Positions 17,578 through 25,413 of a stretch of DNA of 64,000 nucleotides are shown here, one piece after another. The DNA comes from Actinospineispora eucalypti (GTDB taxonomy: Bacteria > Actinomycetota > Actinomycetes > Mycobacteriales > Pseudonocardiaceae). The notes under the pieces were generated by a model. That model was not told the DNA's origin. It was given only the letters and a program-made list of their open reading frames with translations, and made no database searches. Location: NCBI GenBank assembly GCA_014208095.1, contig JACHMT010000001.1, positions 1,550,001-1,614,000 of the forward strand, read 5' to 3'. The position numbers were made by a program, and so were the translations under genes. Numbering within the stretch: the stretch's first letter is position 1; each line of letters begins with the position of its first letter.

Positions 17578-18050
17578 GCACGAAGTTCGAGTCGCTGGCC
17601 GACGCCAGCCGCTTCGCGCTGAGTCCCGAGCGGCAGGCCCGGCTGCTCGACTCGCAGACCGACTGCACCTTCTGCTGGACCAACTCGTCCGGGCACCCGG
17701 CGGCGGTCACCCAGGCCTTCGTCTACCGGGACGGCGAGTTCTGGATGGTCTCCGAGGCCTCCCGCGCCCGGGTCCGGGCGGTCCGCCGCGACCCCCGATC
17801 CTGCGTGGTGGTCGCCGCGCACGGCCGCTCCAGGACCCTCTCCTTCAAGGGGCACACCGCGGTGATCGAGGACCGGTCGGTGGTGCTGCGGGTGCTCCGC
17901 GACATCGCCCGCCGCTACGACCCGGAGGACGAGCAGGCGCAGGAGGCGCACGTAACGGCGGCCGATTCCCCGGGCCGAGTGGTCCTCCGCTTCACCCCGG
18001 AAAAGATCACCAACGCCTTCGACGGCTCCCTGGCCCGCACAACCACCTAA
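17574..18050 (+). CDS. Pyridoxamine-phosphate-oxidase-fold flavin/F420 protein
   Basis: This 158-aa protein has the split-barrel fold that binds FMN or F420. The pattern ...FCWTNSSGHPAAVTQAFVYRDGEFWMVSEASRARVRAVRRDPRSCVVV is typical of the first three strands and the cofactor loop. The C-terminal half is a short helix-strand domain (VVLRFTPEKITNAFDGSLA). It is co-translated with the FAD enzyme upstream (GTGA overlap), so the pair may act on one substrate or share a reduced flavin. The family includes F420-dependent reductases and simple flavin-binding proteins; I cannot choose between them. A 22-bp repeat array starts 8 bp after its stop. Confidence 0.75.
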   Translation: MSTKFESLADASRFALSPERQARLLDSQTDCTFCWTNSSGHPAAVTQAFVYRDGEFWMVSEASRARVRAVRRDPRSCVVVAAHGRSRTLSFKGHTAVIEDRSVVLRVLRDIARRYDPEDEQAQEAHVTAADSPGRVVLRFTPEKITNAFDGSLARTTT

Positions 18051-18057
18051 CCCCTCC

Positions 18058-18123
18058 GCGAGTCGGGGATCTGGGTACGGCGAGTCGGGGCTTGGGGTAC
18101 GGCGAGTCGGGGATTTGGGAACG
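18058..18123 (+). repeat. Array of three 22-bp repeats (forward block)
   Basis: Three adjacent 22-bp units begin at 18058, 18080 and 18102. Each opens GCGAGTCGGGG and ends in TGGG(T/A)ACG or a close variant. They start 8 bp after the stop of the PPOX-fold gene. The same unit recurs in reverse orientation at 18265-18396. Confidence 0.9.
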
Positions 18124-18264
18124 AGCGGGTGCGCGCGGTTCCGTGCGGTTGGGCCCGCCGTGAGTTCAAGAGAACCCGGACGGCGGAGTCTGGTCGTCGG
18201 CCGCGGGTGTCGCCCGTCCCTTCGGCGCAATCGCTCGGCGAGGGCTCGCCGTCCAAAACCGCGC

Positions 18265-18396
18265 CGTACCTCAAGTCCCGACTCGCTGTACCTCAAGTCC
18301 CGACTCGCTGTACCCCAAACCCCGACTCGCCGTACCTCAAGCCCCGACTCGCCGTACCCAGATCCCCGACTCGCTGTACCTAATTTCCCGACTCGC
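18265..18396 (-). repeat. Array of six 22-bp repeats (reverse block)
   Basis: Six adjacent 22-bp units start at 18265, 18287, 18309, 18331, 18353 and 18375. Each ends in CCCGACTCGC and is the reverse complement of the forward block at 18058. The last unit encodes the final codons and stop of the convergent enoyl-CoA hydratase-like gene. The 141 bp between the two blocks holds no gene I can support. Confidence 0.9.
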
Positions 18397-19156
18397 CGTG
18401 GAGGTAGCCGGGGCGGCGGTGTTCGGTGAAGTCGGAACGGGCGTCGCGGGCCTCGCCGGACATGTTCAGTTCCAGGGTGTAGCTCAGCTCCTGGCGGTAG
18501 GCGGTGCGGATGTCCCGGCCGATGCTGCCGGCCATCGCGGACTTGAGGCCGCGGATCACCGCCGTGCGTTTGCCGGCCACCGTGTGGGCCAGAGCCAGCG
18601 CCGCCGAGGGCAGCTCCTCCGGGTCGACCAGGCGTAATACGGAGCCGAAGGCGGCCAGTTCCTCGGCCGGCACCGGCTCGCAGGTGAACAGCGCGGCGCG
18701 CAGGCGTTTCTCCGGCATCAGGCCGATCGCCTGGATGATGCCGCTGGTGGCGCCGTTGTCGGCCTCGGCCAGCACGAACGGGGTGCCGGGTGAGGCGAGC
18801 AGGATGTCGCACACGCCGGCCACCAGCACACCCAGGCCGATGCAGTAGCCGTGGATGGCGCCGATCACCGGCACCGGGCATTCCGCGATCGCCAGGGTGA
18901 GGTTCTGCGAGCCGTGAATCTGGCCGAGGATGCCCTCATACCCGGGCAGCCGCTGCACCTCCTTCACGTCCCCGCCGCCGCAGAAGCCGCGCCCCTCGCC
19001 GCGCAGCACCACCGCGCGCACGCCGGAGTCCGGCGACCCGTACCCGCGCAGCGCGGAGATCAGCGCGTCGATGGAGGCCAGGTCGAAGGCGTTGACCGGC
19101 GGGTTGTCCACCACCAGCTCGGCCACGCCGTGCTCGTCGAGCTTCTCGTGGATCAC
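18380..19156 (-). CDS. Enoyl-CoA hydratase/isomerase-fold protein
   Basis: This 258-aa crotonase-fold protein starts at GTG 19156, overlapping the CoA-synthetase stop as GTGA. Oxyanion-hole segments are visible: RGEGRGFCGGGDVKEVQ and IGAIHGYCIGLGVLVAGVCDILLAS. One acidic residue is present in PFVLAEADNGATSG, but the glutamate usually found in the GGGxELALACD helix appears as a hydrophobic residue here. A plain hydratase reaction is therefore uncertain; isomerase, hydrolase or lyase activity is possible. The last codons (LHGESGN-stop) are made of repeat DNA, so the C-terminus has been rewritten by the array. It forms an operon with the synthetase and the SCP2 protein. Confidence 0.85.
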   Translation of the reverse strand: MIHEKLDEHGVAELVVDNPPVNAFDLASIDALISALRGYGSPDSGVRAVVLRGEGRGFCGGGDVKEVQRLPGYEGILGQIHGSQNLTLAIAECPVPVIGAIHGYCIGLGVLVAGVCDILLASPGTPFVLAEADNGATSGIIQAIGLMPEKRLRAALFTCEPVPAEELAAFGSVLRLVDPEELPSAALALAHTVAGKRTAVIRGLKSAMAGSIGRDIRTAYRQELSYTLELNMSGEARDARSDFTEHRRPGYLHGESGN

Positions 19157-20694
19157 CGGCCGTACTGCTCCTTCAACGCGGCCCGGGACACCTTGCCGGT
19201 GACGTTGCGCGGCAGCTCGTCCACCAGTACCAGGCGTTTGGGCAGCTTGAACCGGGCCAGCCGGGCCTCGGCGAAGGCGCACAGCTCGTCCAGGGTCGGG
19301 GTCGCCCCCGGAACCGGGACCACGACGGCCAGCCCGACCTCCTGCCACCGCGGGTCCGGCACGCCGATCACCGAGACGTCGGCGACCGAAGGGTGCACGG
19401 ACAGCACGTTCTCCACCTCGGCCGGGTAGACGTTCTCCCCGCCCGACTTGTACATCTCCTTGGTCCGGCCGGCCAGGTAGTAGAAGCCGTCGGCGTCCCG
19501 GCGGGCGGCGTCGCCGGTGCGGAACCAGTCGCCGGTGAAGTAGTCGTCCCGGGAGCGCCGCCAGTAGCCGACCGTGACGCTGGGGCCGCGCAGCCAGATC
19601 TCCCCGGTCTCCCCGTCCGGCACGTCCTCCCCGGTGGGCGAGACCAGCCGGATGTCGGTGTGGAACGCCTTGCGCCCGGTGGACCCGGCCTTTGCCTTGT
19701 CCAGGGTGCCGAACTCGTGGTCCAGCGCGGTGGCCATCGGGCCCATCTCGGTGCCGCCGTACTGGGGTTGCAGCGGCGTGCCCTTGTCCGCCCACAGCTG
19801 GAGCAGTTCGGGGGTGGCGATGGCGCCGGCCACGATGAAGTGCCGGGCGCGGGACAGGTCGGCCGAGGCGAACGCGGGCTGGGCGGCGATCGCCTGGTAC
19901 ATCAGCGGGATCGCCGCGAAATGGGTGACCGGGGGAGCGGACGAGGTCAGTGCGGCGAGCACCAGGTCGGGCACGAACCGGGTCATCGTGGTGACCGCGC
20001 CGCCGAAGTACAGGATCGGGTTGGCCATCACGTGCAGGCCGCCCGCGTGGAACAGCGGCATGACGTTCAGCTGGTGGCAGCCGGGCTGGGAGTAGCCGGT
20101 GGTGTGCGCGTTGTTCAGGGACTGCCAGATCAGGGTGCGGAAGGTGGACAGTGCGCCCTTGGGCTTACCGGTGGTGCCCGAGGTGTAGAGGATGTGGGTG
20201 GGGTCCTCGAGGTCCAGCGTGGTGGTGCCCCGGGGGTCCCGGTAGTCGGCGGCGGCCAGGCCTTCCTCGTAGTCCTCGGCCTCGTCGGCCGGAAGACCCC
20301 AGGCCAGCCGGCGGGCCACGCCGGCCTTCTCCGCGATCTCGGTGGCCGCGGCGGCCCAGGTGGCGTCGTGCACCAGCACGGCGGGTTCCGCGTCCAGGCA
20401 GATCTCCGCCATCTCGTGGGTGGACAGCCGCCAGTTCAGCGGGACGAACAGGGCGCCCAGCCGCATCGCGGCGAACTGCACCTCGAAGACCCGGGGGTCG
20501 TTCTCCGCGATCAGGGCGACCCGGTCGCCCTTGGCCACCCCCAGCCCGGCGAGCACCGAGGCCAGCCGGCCCACCCGATGGTCGAGCTCCCGCCAACGCA
20601 GGCGCCGGCCGTCCTCGGCGCAACCCAGCGCCATGGCGTCCGGTTGGTGGTCCGCGTGCCGGGCCACCCAGTCGTGCGCGCCGAATCCCATCAT
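19153..20694 (-). CDS. Acyl-CoA synthetase (AMP-forming, FadD-like)
   Basis: This 513-aa ANL-family ligase activates a carboxylic acid through an acyl-adenylate to its CoA ester. The P-loop-like motif YTSGTTGKPKG (residues 170-180), QYGGTEMG, TGDWFRTGDAARRDADGFYYLAGR and KSGGENVYPAEVE are all present, with the C-terminal catalytic lysine motif NVTGKVSRAAL near 500. Length is normal for medium- or cyclic-acid FadD proteins such as steroid-ring-acid ligases. The ATG lies next to the SCP2 stop. With the neighbouring crotonase-fold and SCP2 genes it probably activates a hydrophobic acid; the substrate cannot be read from sequence. Confidence 0.9.
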   Translation of the reverse strand: MMGFGAHDWVARHADHQPDAMALGCAEDGRRLRWRELDHRVGRLASVLAGLGVAKGDRVALIAENDPRVFEVQFAAMRLGALFVPLNWRLSTHEMAEICLDAEPAVLVHDATWAAAATEIAEKAGVARRLAWGLPADEAEDYEEGLAAADYRDPRGTTTLDLEDPTHILYTSGTTGKPKGALSTFRTLIWQSLNNAHTTGYSQPGCHQLNVMPLFHAGGLHVMANPILYFGGAVTTMTRFVPDLVLAALTSSAPPVTHFAAIPLMYQAIAAQPAFASADLSRARHFIVAGAIATPELLQLWADKGTPLQPQYGGTEMGPMATALDHEFGTLDKAKAGSTGRKAFHTDIRLVSPTGEDVPDGETGEIWLRGPSVTVGYWRRSRDDYFTGDWFRTGDAARRDADGFYYLAGRTKEMYKSGGENVYPAEVENVLSVHPSVADVSVIGVPDPRWQEVGLAVVVPVPGATPTLDELCAFAEARLARFKLPKRLVLVDELPRNVTGKVSRAALKEQYGR

Positions 20695-21111
20695 TCAGCC
20701 GATCTTGTCTTCCATGCCGCGCTCCTTGAGGAAGGTGCGGTACATCCCGAACGCCGGCTGCATCGCCGGCAGCAGCTTGAGCAGCTTGGGTATCTGGCCC
20801 TCCACCCGCACCTTCTTGCGGGCCAGCGCCATCGGCAGGTTCAGCTGGCCCAGCCAGAACTTGTGGCCGTCGTCGGCCGACATGAACATGTTCACGTCGA
20901 CTTCCTTGGCCTTGGCGGCGTCACCGCTGCGCACCGCCGGCGGGTCCACCGTGGTGGCCAGGCTGACGAAGCAGTCCGGGTCGTGGTAGTTGGCGCGGAA
21001 CGAGGTGGCGGCGGCGACGAACTTGGGACGCAGCTCCGGGTCGGAAGTGATGTGCTCCAGGAACTCGCTGAGCACCTGTTCGGCCTCCTGCTGGGAGCTG
21101 AATACCGGCAC
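20695..21111 (-). CDS. SCP2 sterol-binding-domain protein
   Basis: This 138-aa protein resembles the SCP2 family, a small single-domain fold with a hydrophobic tunnel that binds sterols, lipids or acyl-CoA. Residues 60-130 show the pattern (DVNMFMSADDGHKFWLGQLN, LARKKVRVEGQIPKLLKLLP). It starts with GTG and is directly followed by the acyl-CoA synthetase gene, so it may hand a hydrophobic acid to the ligase. An operator-like half-conserved CCAAAT-N3-GTTAGG lies 25 bp upstream. The family call is good; the ligand is inference. Confidence 0.75.
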   Translation of the reverse strand: MPVFSSQQEAEQVLSEFLEHITSDPELRPKFVAAATSFRANYHDPDCFVSLATTVDPPAVRSGDAAKAKEVDVNMFMSADDGHKFWLGQLNLPMALARKKVRVEGQIPKLLKLLPAMQPAFGMYRTFLKERGMEDKIG

Positions 21112-21136
21112 GCCAGTCCTCCTTGACCCGGTTCAC

Positions 21137-21149
21137 CAAATGGCGTTAG
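21137..21149. promoter_or_regulatory. Operator-like site CAAAT-N3-GTTAG upstream of the SCP2 operon
   Basis: CAAAT GGC GTTAG has one perfect GTTAG half and one degenerate half. It lies between the minus-strand SCP2 start (21111) and the plus-strand ferredoxin gene, in the position of a minus-strand promoter. Confidence 0.4.
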
Positions 21150-21205
21150 GTTAGCGCGGCGCCGGCGGCGTGTGCAACGGCCGGCGACAGAAAGGGGCGG
21201 GCATC

Positions 21206-21397
21206 GTGAGCCACGTGAGTATCGACGGTGCCAAGTGTCAGGGACACGGGCGCTGCGCGCTGATCGCACCCGAGGTGTTCGACGTCGACGACCTCGGCAT
21301 GGGTCTGGTGCTGGTGGACGAGGTGCCGCCGGCGGCCGAGGCCGACGTGGACGAGGCCGTGCTGACCTGTCCGGAGAACGCCATCCATGTCCGGTGA
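21206..21397 (+). CDS. Small 3Fe-4S-type ferredoxin
   Basis: This 63-aa ferredoxin has the pattern CQGHGRCALIAP...CPENAI typical of actinobacterial P450 redox partners, with the first-cluster spacing CxxxxxC and the distal Cys-Pro. The GTG start has a GAAAGGGG ribosome site. It lies 36 bp before a P450 start and probably carries electrons to that enzyme and perhaps to the second P450 at 28 kb. No ferredoxin reductase is encoded in the window, so a reductase elsewhere must feed it. Confidence 0.88.
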   Translation: MSHVSIDGAKCQGHGRCALIAPEVFDVDDLGMGLVLVDEVPPAAEADVDEAVLTCPENAIHVR

Positions 21398-21407
21398 TTG
21401 TCTTTAC

Positions 21408-21420
21408 CTAACGTCGTTGG
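21408..21420. promoter_or_regulatory. Operator-like site CTAAC-N3-GTTGG before the P450 gene
   Basis: CTAAC GTC GTTGG has one mismatch to the CTAAC-N3-GTTAG consensus. It sits 14-26 bp before the P450 ATG, where it could block a promoter between the ferredoxin and P450 genes. Confidence 0.5.
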
Positions 21421-21433
21421 GTATTGTGGCGGC

Positions 21434-22714
21434 ATGGCCCGGTTCGATCACCACACCGAACACTTCGCCGAGCACTGGCGGGAGACCTACGCCGAGCTGC
21501 GCGGCAGCTGCCCGGTGGCGCACAGCGACGCGCACGGCGGCTTCTCGGTCGTCACCCGGTACGCCGACGTGCAACAGGTGCTCCGCGATCCGGAGACCTT
21601 CGCCTGCGGGCGCGACCTCGAGTTCGACGGCTCCCGCACCGGCGGCGTGACCGTACCGGTGAACCCGGTGCGCATGGGTTTCATGGAGATGGACCCGCCG
21701 GAGTCGCAGGCCTACCGCCGGCTGGTCGCGGCCCGGTTCACCAGTAAGGCGATCAACGCGTATCTGCCGAGGATGCGGGAGATCGTCACCTGGGTGGTCG
21801 ACCGGGTGATCGAGTCCGGCCGGATCGACTTCGTGGACGACCTGTCCAACCCGCTGCCGGCGCTGGTCTCCCTGGACTACTTCGGCCTGCCGCTGGACCG
21901 CTGGGAGCTCTACGCCACCGCGCTGCACAAGGCCGCCTACCGGGAGAAGGGCTCGGTGAAGGCGGTGATGGAGCTGCTCGCCGACCTGCGGGCCACCGTG
22001 GCCGACCGGCGGGAGACCCTCGGCGAGCGCGTCGGGTCCGGCGCCGCCGCCGACGCCGACGACCAGACCATCGTGGACCGCCTGCTCAGTGCCCGGGTGG
22101 ACGGGCGGCCGCTGGGCGACGAGCTGGTCACCGAGCTGCTGTTCATGCTGCTCAACGGCGGGATCGACACGTCCACCGCGCTGATCGCCAGCATGTTCCT
22201 CTACCTGGGCGAGCACCCGGAGAGGCGCACCGCGCTGGCCGCCGACCCCTCGCTGATCCCGACCGCGGTGGACGAGATGCTGCGCTACTTCACCCCGGGC
22301 ACCGGGGTCGCGCGCACCGTGCGCAAGCCGGTGGAGCTGGGCGGGATCGAGCTGCGGCCCGGCGACCGGGTGTTGCTCGCGCTGGGCTCGGCGAACAACG
22401 ACCCGGAGATGTTCCCGGAACCGGACCAGATCCGGCTGGACCGGGACAACAACAGCAAACACCTGGCCTTCGGCAACGGAATCCACCGCTGCCTCGGGGC
22501 CTTCCTCGCCCCGGCGGAGATGACCCTGCTGCTCCAGGAGGTGCTGCGCCGGCTGCCGGACTACACCATCGACCTGGACGCGGTCCGCCGCTACCCGACG
22601 ATCCCTCTGGTCAACGGGTACATCGCGATGCCCGCGACGTTCACCCCCGGTCCGAAGTCGCTCACCGGGTTCGACGAGAAGCTGCCGGTGCGCGCCGCCT
22701 CGTCGGTGGGCTGA
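21434..22714 (+). CDS. Cytochrome P450
   Basis: This is a 426-aa class I bacterial P450. Visible motifs are the I-helix oxygen-binding region (NGGIDTST, about 241-248), the K-helix ExxR (EMLRYF, about 281-286) and the heme-cysteine loop FGNGIHRCLGAF (Cys about 353). In the I-helix the usual Ala-Gly-x-Asp/Glu-Thr-Thr is Gly-Gly-Ile-Asp-Thr-Ser, a mild variant. I chose the ATG at 21434; an upstream TTG would translate through the operator. The ferredoxin just before it is the probable redox partner, and the CoA-transferase gene begins 5 bp after its stop. Substrate unknown; hydroxylation of a terpenoid or steroid-like compound fits the neighbourhood. Confidence 0.9.
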   Translation: MARFDHHTEHFAEHWRETYAELRGSCPVAHSDAHGGFSVVTRYADVQQVLRDPETFACGRDLEFDGSRTGGVTVPVNPVRMGFMEMDPPESQAYRRLVAARFTSKAINAYLPRMREIVTWVVDRVIESGRIDFVDDLSNPLPALVSLDYFGLPLDRWELYATALHKAAYREKGSVKAVMELLADLRATVADRRETLGERVGSGAAADADDQTIVDRLLSARVDGRPLGDELVTELLFMLLNGGIDTSTALIASMFLYLGEHPERRTALAADPSLIPTAVDEMLRYFTPGTGVARTVRKPVELGGIELRPGDRVLLALGSANNDPEMFPEPDQIRLDRDNNSKHLAFGNGIHRCLGAFLAPAEMTLLLQEVLRRLPDYTIDLDAVRRYPTIPLVNGYIAMPATFTPGPKSLTGFDEKLPVRAASSVG

Positions 22715-22718
22715 CCCG

Positions 22719-23888
22719 GTGCCCGGAGCGCTGGACGGCCTGCGGGTCCTGGAGGTCGGCCACATCATCGGCGGCCCGTTCTGCGGCCACCTGTTCGCCG
22801 ACCACGGCGCCGAGGTGATCAAGGTCGAACCCCCCGAGGTCGGCGACCCGATGCGGGTGTGGGGTGGGTTGTACCGGGGCGTCGGGCTGTACTGGTCGAT
22901 CATCGGCCGGGGCAAGAAGTCGGTCACCCTGGACCTGCGGTCGGCCGCCGGGCAGGAGGCGTTCCGAACGCTGGCCGCCACGGCCGACGTCGTGGTGGAG
23001 AACTTCCGGCCGGGCACCATGGAGCGCTGGAACCTGGGTCCTTCCGAGCTGGCGTCGGTGAACCCCCGGCTGATCATGGTGCGGATCACCGGGTTCGGCC
23101 AGGACGGCCCGTACGCGGACCGGGCCGGTTACGGCTCGGTGGCCGAGGCGATGAGCGGGTTCCGGCACCTTTCCGGCGAGCCGGGCCGCCCGCCGGTGCG
23201 GGTGGGGATCTCCATCGGCGACGCGCTGGCCGGCACGCAGGGGCTGGTCGGGGCGTTGATGGCGTTGTGGCGGCGGGACCGTCCCGGCGGCTCCGGGGTG
23301 GGCCAGGTGGTCGACGTGGCGCTGTACGAGGCGATGTGGATGTACCTGGAGTCCACCGTCGCCGAGCTGGTCAAGCTGGACCGGGAACGCGGCCCGACCG
23401 GGGCGCTGCTGCCCGGCATCGCGCCGTCCAGCGTCTACCCGACCCGGGACGGCGAGTGGCTGATCATCGGCGCCAACCAGGACTCGGTGTTCCGCCGGCT
23501 GGCTTCGGCGATGGACCGCGACGACTGGTTGGCCGACGACTCGCCGTACGGCACGCACGTCGGCCGGGGCGCCGCGCAGACCGAGCTGGACGAGGCGATC
23601 GCCGCCTGGACCAGTGATCATTCGGCCGACGAGCTGCTCGCGCTGCTCGCCGACGCGGGCGTGCCCTCCGGCCGGATCTACACCGCGCGGGACATCCTGG
23701 GCGACCCGCACTACAAGGCGCGCGAAATGATCGTCGACGTGCCCGAGCCCGGCCTGGGCGGCGAGACCGTCCCCATGCCCGGCGTCGTCCCCAAACTCTC
23801 CGCCACCCCCGGCGCCCTAACCCGCGGCGCCCCCCTCCTGGGCGAACACAACCCCCACTACCTCCCCACCCCCACCCCCACCACTTGA
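22719..23888 (+). CDS. Family III CoA-transferase (CaiB/BaiF-like)
   Basis: This 389-aa family III CoA-transferase moves CoA between acids without a free anhydride. The N-terminal GLRVLEVGHIIGGPFCGHLFADHGAEVIKVEPPEVGDPMR and LDLRSAAGQEAFRTLAATADVVVENFRPGTMERW are classic. The usual catalytic Asp lies in the central part, near ALYEAMWMY or just before it. The GTG start follows the P450 stop by 4 bp, so the two are co-transcribed. A separate CaiB-like enzyme (AMACR type) lies at 26.6 kb. The first unit of a 22-bp repeat array overlaps its stop codon. Confidence 0.9.
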   Translation: MPGALDGLRVLEVGHIIGGPFCGHLFADHGAEVIKVEPPEVGDPMRVWGGLYRGVGLYWSIIGRGKKSVTLDLRSAAGQEAFRTLAATADVVVENFRPGTMERWNLGPSELASVNPRLIMVRITGFGQDGPYADRAGYGSVAEAMSGFRHLSGEPGRPPVRVGISIGDALAGTQGLVGALMALWRRDRPGGSGVGQVVDVALYEAMWMYLESTVAELVKLDRERGPTGALLPGIAPSSVYPTRDGEWLIIGANQDSVFRRLASAMDRDDWLADDSPYGTHVGRGAAQTELDEAIAAWTSDHSADELLALLADAGVPSGRIYTARDILGDPHYKAREMIVDVPEPGLGGETVPMPGVVPKLSATPGALTRGAPLLGEHNPHYLPTPTPTT

Positions 23889-23996
23889 TTCAGTGCGTTC
23901 AGCACGCTGATTCAGTCACTTCAGCAGGGTGATTCAGTCGGTTCCGCAGTCCGGTTCGGTCACTTCGGCAGGCGGGTTCGGTCGGTTCCGCGGGTC
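23887..23996 (+). repeat. Array of five 22-bp repeats (forward block)
   Basis: Five adjacent 22-bp units begin at 23887, 23909, 23931, 23953 and 23975. The consensus is GATTCAGTnnnTTCAGCA plus four variable bases, with later units drifting to GGTTCGGT. The first unit overlaps the stop codon of the CoA-transferase gene. Confidence 0.9.
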
Positions 23997-24009
23997 TGTC
24001 CGGTCCGTC

Positions 24010-24097
24010 CGTGAGCTGAAGTGACTGAATCAGCCTGCTGAACCCACTGAATCAGCCTGCTGAAGTGACTGAATCACCGTGCTGAACCCACTGAATC
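24010..24097 (-). repeat. Array of four 22-bp repeats (reverse block)
   Basis: Four 22-bp units start at 24010, 24032, 24054 and 24076 and read TGCTGAAnnnACTGAATC, the reverse complement of the forward block. A 13-bp spacer separates the blocks. Transcribed RNA could fold into a long hairpin; units at 23909 and 24054 pair over at least 19 bases. Confidence 0.9.
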
Positions 24098-24185
24098 AGG
24101 GTGAAGGGGGTGGCCTGGTTGGCGTATTGACGGGGGGTCTTTCGCGCGCCATCGTGGGGGCGGCTGTTGCTTTATGTGCAAAGAG

Positions 24186-24198
24186 TGCGTAATACGCA
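24186..24198. promoter_or_regulatory. Palindromic operator TGCGTA-A-TACGCA
   Basis: A perfect 13-bp palindrome lies 28 bp before the GTG start of the demethylase-like gene, in a locally AT-richer stretch. It has the form of a repressor or activator site for the two-gene C1 operon. No regulator gene is adjacent. Confidence 0.6.
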
Positions 24199-24225
24199 AC
24201 ATATCCTCAACGCGGAGGAGGCCCG

Positions 24226-25413
24226 GTGACCGAGCTGGTTACGCCGAAGGTCGAAGAGCCGAAGGTGCTGCTGTACACCCGGCTGCGGAAATCGCCGTAC
24301 TTCTGGAAGTCGCGTGAACACGGCGTGGCGTCCTACAGCGTGTACAACCACACGTACCACCCGCGCCACTACGGCGACCCGATCGGCGAGTACTGGTCGC
24401 TGCTGAACGGCGTCACGCTGTGGGACGTCGGGGTCGAGCGGCAGGTGGAGATCTCCGGGCCGGACGCGTTCGACTTCACCAACCTGCTGGTGCCGCGCGA
24501 CCTGACCAAGTGCGCGGTGGGCCAGTGCAAGTACGTGTTCATCACCGCGCCGGACGGCGGGATCATCAACGACCCGGTGCTGCTGCGGGTGGAGCGGAAC
24601 CGGTTCTGGCTGTCCCTGGCGGACAGCGACGTGCTGCTCTGGGCGCTCGGCGTGGCGCACGCCGGCGGCTGGAACGTCACGGTCAAGGAGATCGACGTGT
24701 CGCCGGTGCAGATCCAGGGGCCGAAGGCCAAGGACCTGATGGTGGACCTGCTCGGGCCGACCATTCTGGACATCGGCTACTACCACCTGCGGCACTACCG
24801 GCTGGACGGGCTGGACGTCGTGGTCAGCCGCACCGGCTACACCTCGGAGATCGGCTACGAGATCTACCTGTACGAGGCCACCAAGAACGCCGGCCAGCTG
24901 TGGGACGTGGTCTGGCGGGTCGGCCAGCCGCACGGCCTGCGGCCCATCGGGCCCTCGCACATCCGGCGCATCGAGGGCGGCATGCTCGCCTACGGCTGCG
25001 ACATCACCCTGGACACCAACCCCCTGGAAGTCGGCTACGACTACCGGTGGATGGTCGACCTCGAGCAGGAGGCCGACTTCATCGGCAAACAGGCGCTCAT
25101 CGAGGCCAAGGCGCGCGGCATCACCCGCCAGCTGGTCGGTGTGCGCATCGACGGCCCGCCGCTCGGTTCCTACGTGGACGGCACGATGATCGAGCCGTTC
25201 GAGGTGCGCACCGGCGACGGGACGCTGGTCGGCTCGGTCACCAGCGCCTGCCACTCGCCCCGGCTGGAGTACAACATCGGCCTGGCGATGGTGCCGATCG
25301 GGCTGAGTGAGCTGGGCACCGAGCTGGTCGTCGCCACGCCCACCGGTAGCCAGCGCGCGGTGGTGGTGCCGAAGCCGTTCGTGGACCCGGGCAAGGAGAT
25401 TCCGAAGGGGTGA
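24226..25413 (+). CDS. GcvT-family tetrahydrofolate-dependent demethylase/aminomethyltransferase
   Basis: This 395-aa protein has the GcvT fold throughout (SLLNGVTLWDVGVERQVEISGPDAFDFTNLL, then PVQIQGPKAKDLM, RTGYTSEIGYEIYLYEA, FIGKQALIEAKARG and a C-terminal barrel VGSVTSACHSPRLEYNIGLAMV). GcvT proteins move a methyl or methylene group to tetrahydrofolate. The other glycine-cleavage genes are absent, and the next gene is MetF-like. This combination is known for aryl O-demethylases such as LigM and for DmdA-like enzymes, so an O-, N- or S-demethylase is more likely than glycine cleavage. GTG start with GGAGGAGG just upstream; a palindromic operator precedes it. Confidence 0.82.
   Translation: MTELVTPKVEEPKVLLYTRLRKSPYFWKSREHGVASYSVYNHTYHPRHYGDPIGEYWSLLNGVTLWDVGVERQVEISGPDAFDFTNLLVPRDLTKCAVGQCKYVFITAPDGGIINDPVLLRVERNRFWLSLADSDVLLWALGVAHAGGWNVTVKEIDVSPVQIQGPKAKDLMVDLLGPTILDIGYYHLRHYRLDGLDVVVSRTGYTSEIGYEIYLYEATKNAGQLWDVVWRVGQPHGLRPIGPSHIRRIEGGMLAYGCDITLDTNPLEVGYDYRWMVDLEQEADFIGKQALIEAKARGITRQLVGVRIDGPPLGSYVDGTMIEPFEVRTGDGTLVGSVTSACHSPRLEYNIGLAMVPIGLSELGTELVVATPTGSQRAVVVPKPFVDPGKEIPKG

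Noticed and set aside
18058-18396. The repeat arrays (also 23887-24097) as CRISPR arrays
   Set aside because: Units are directly adjacent without spacers, only 22 bp long, reverse orientation halfway, and no cas genes are near.
24226-25413. Glycine cleavage T protein as housekeeping gene
   Set aside because: No gcvH or gcvP accompanies it, and the MetF-like partner points to demethylation.
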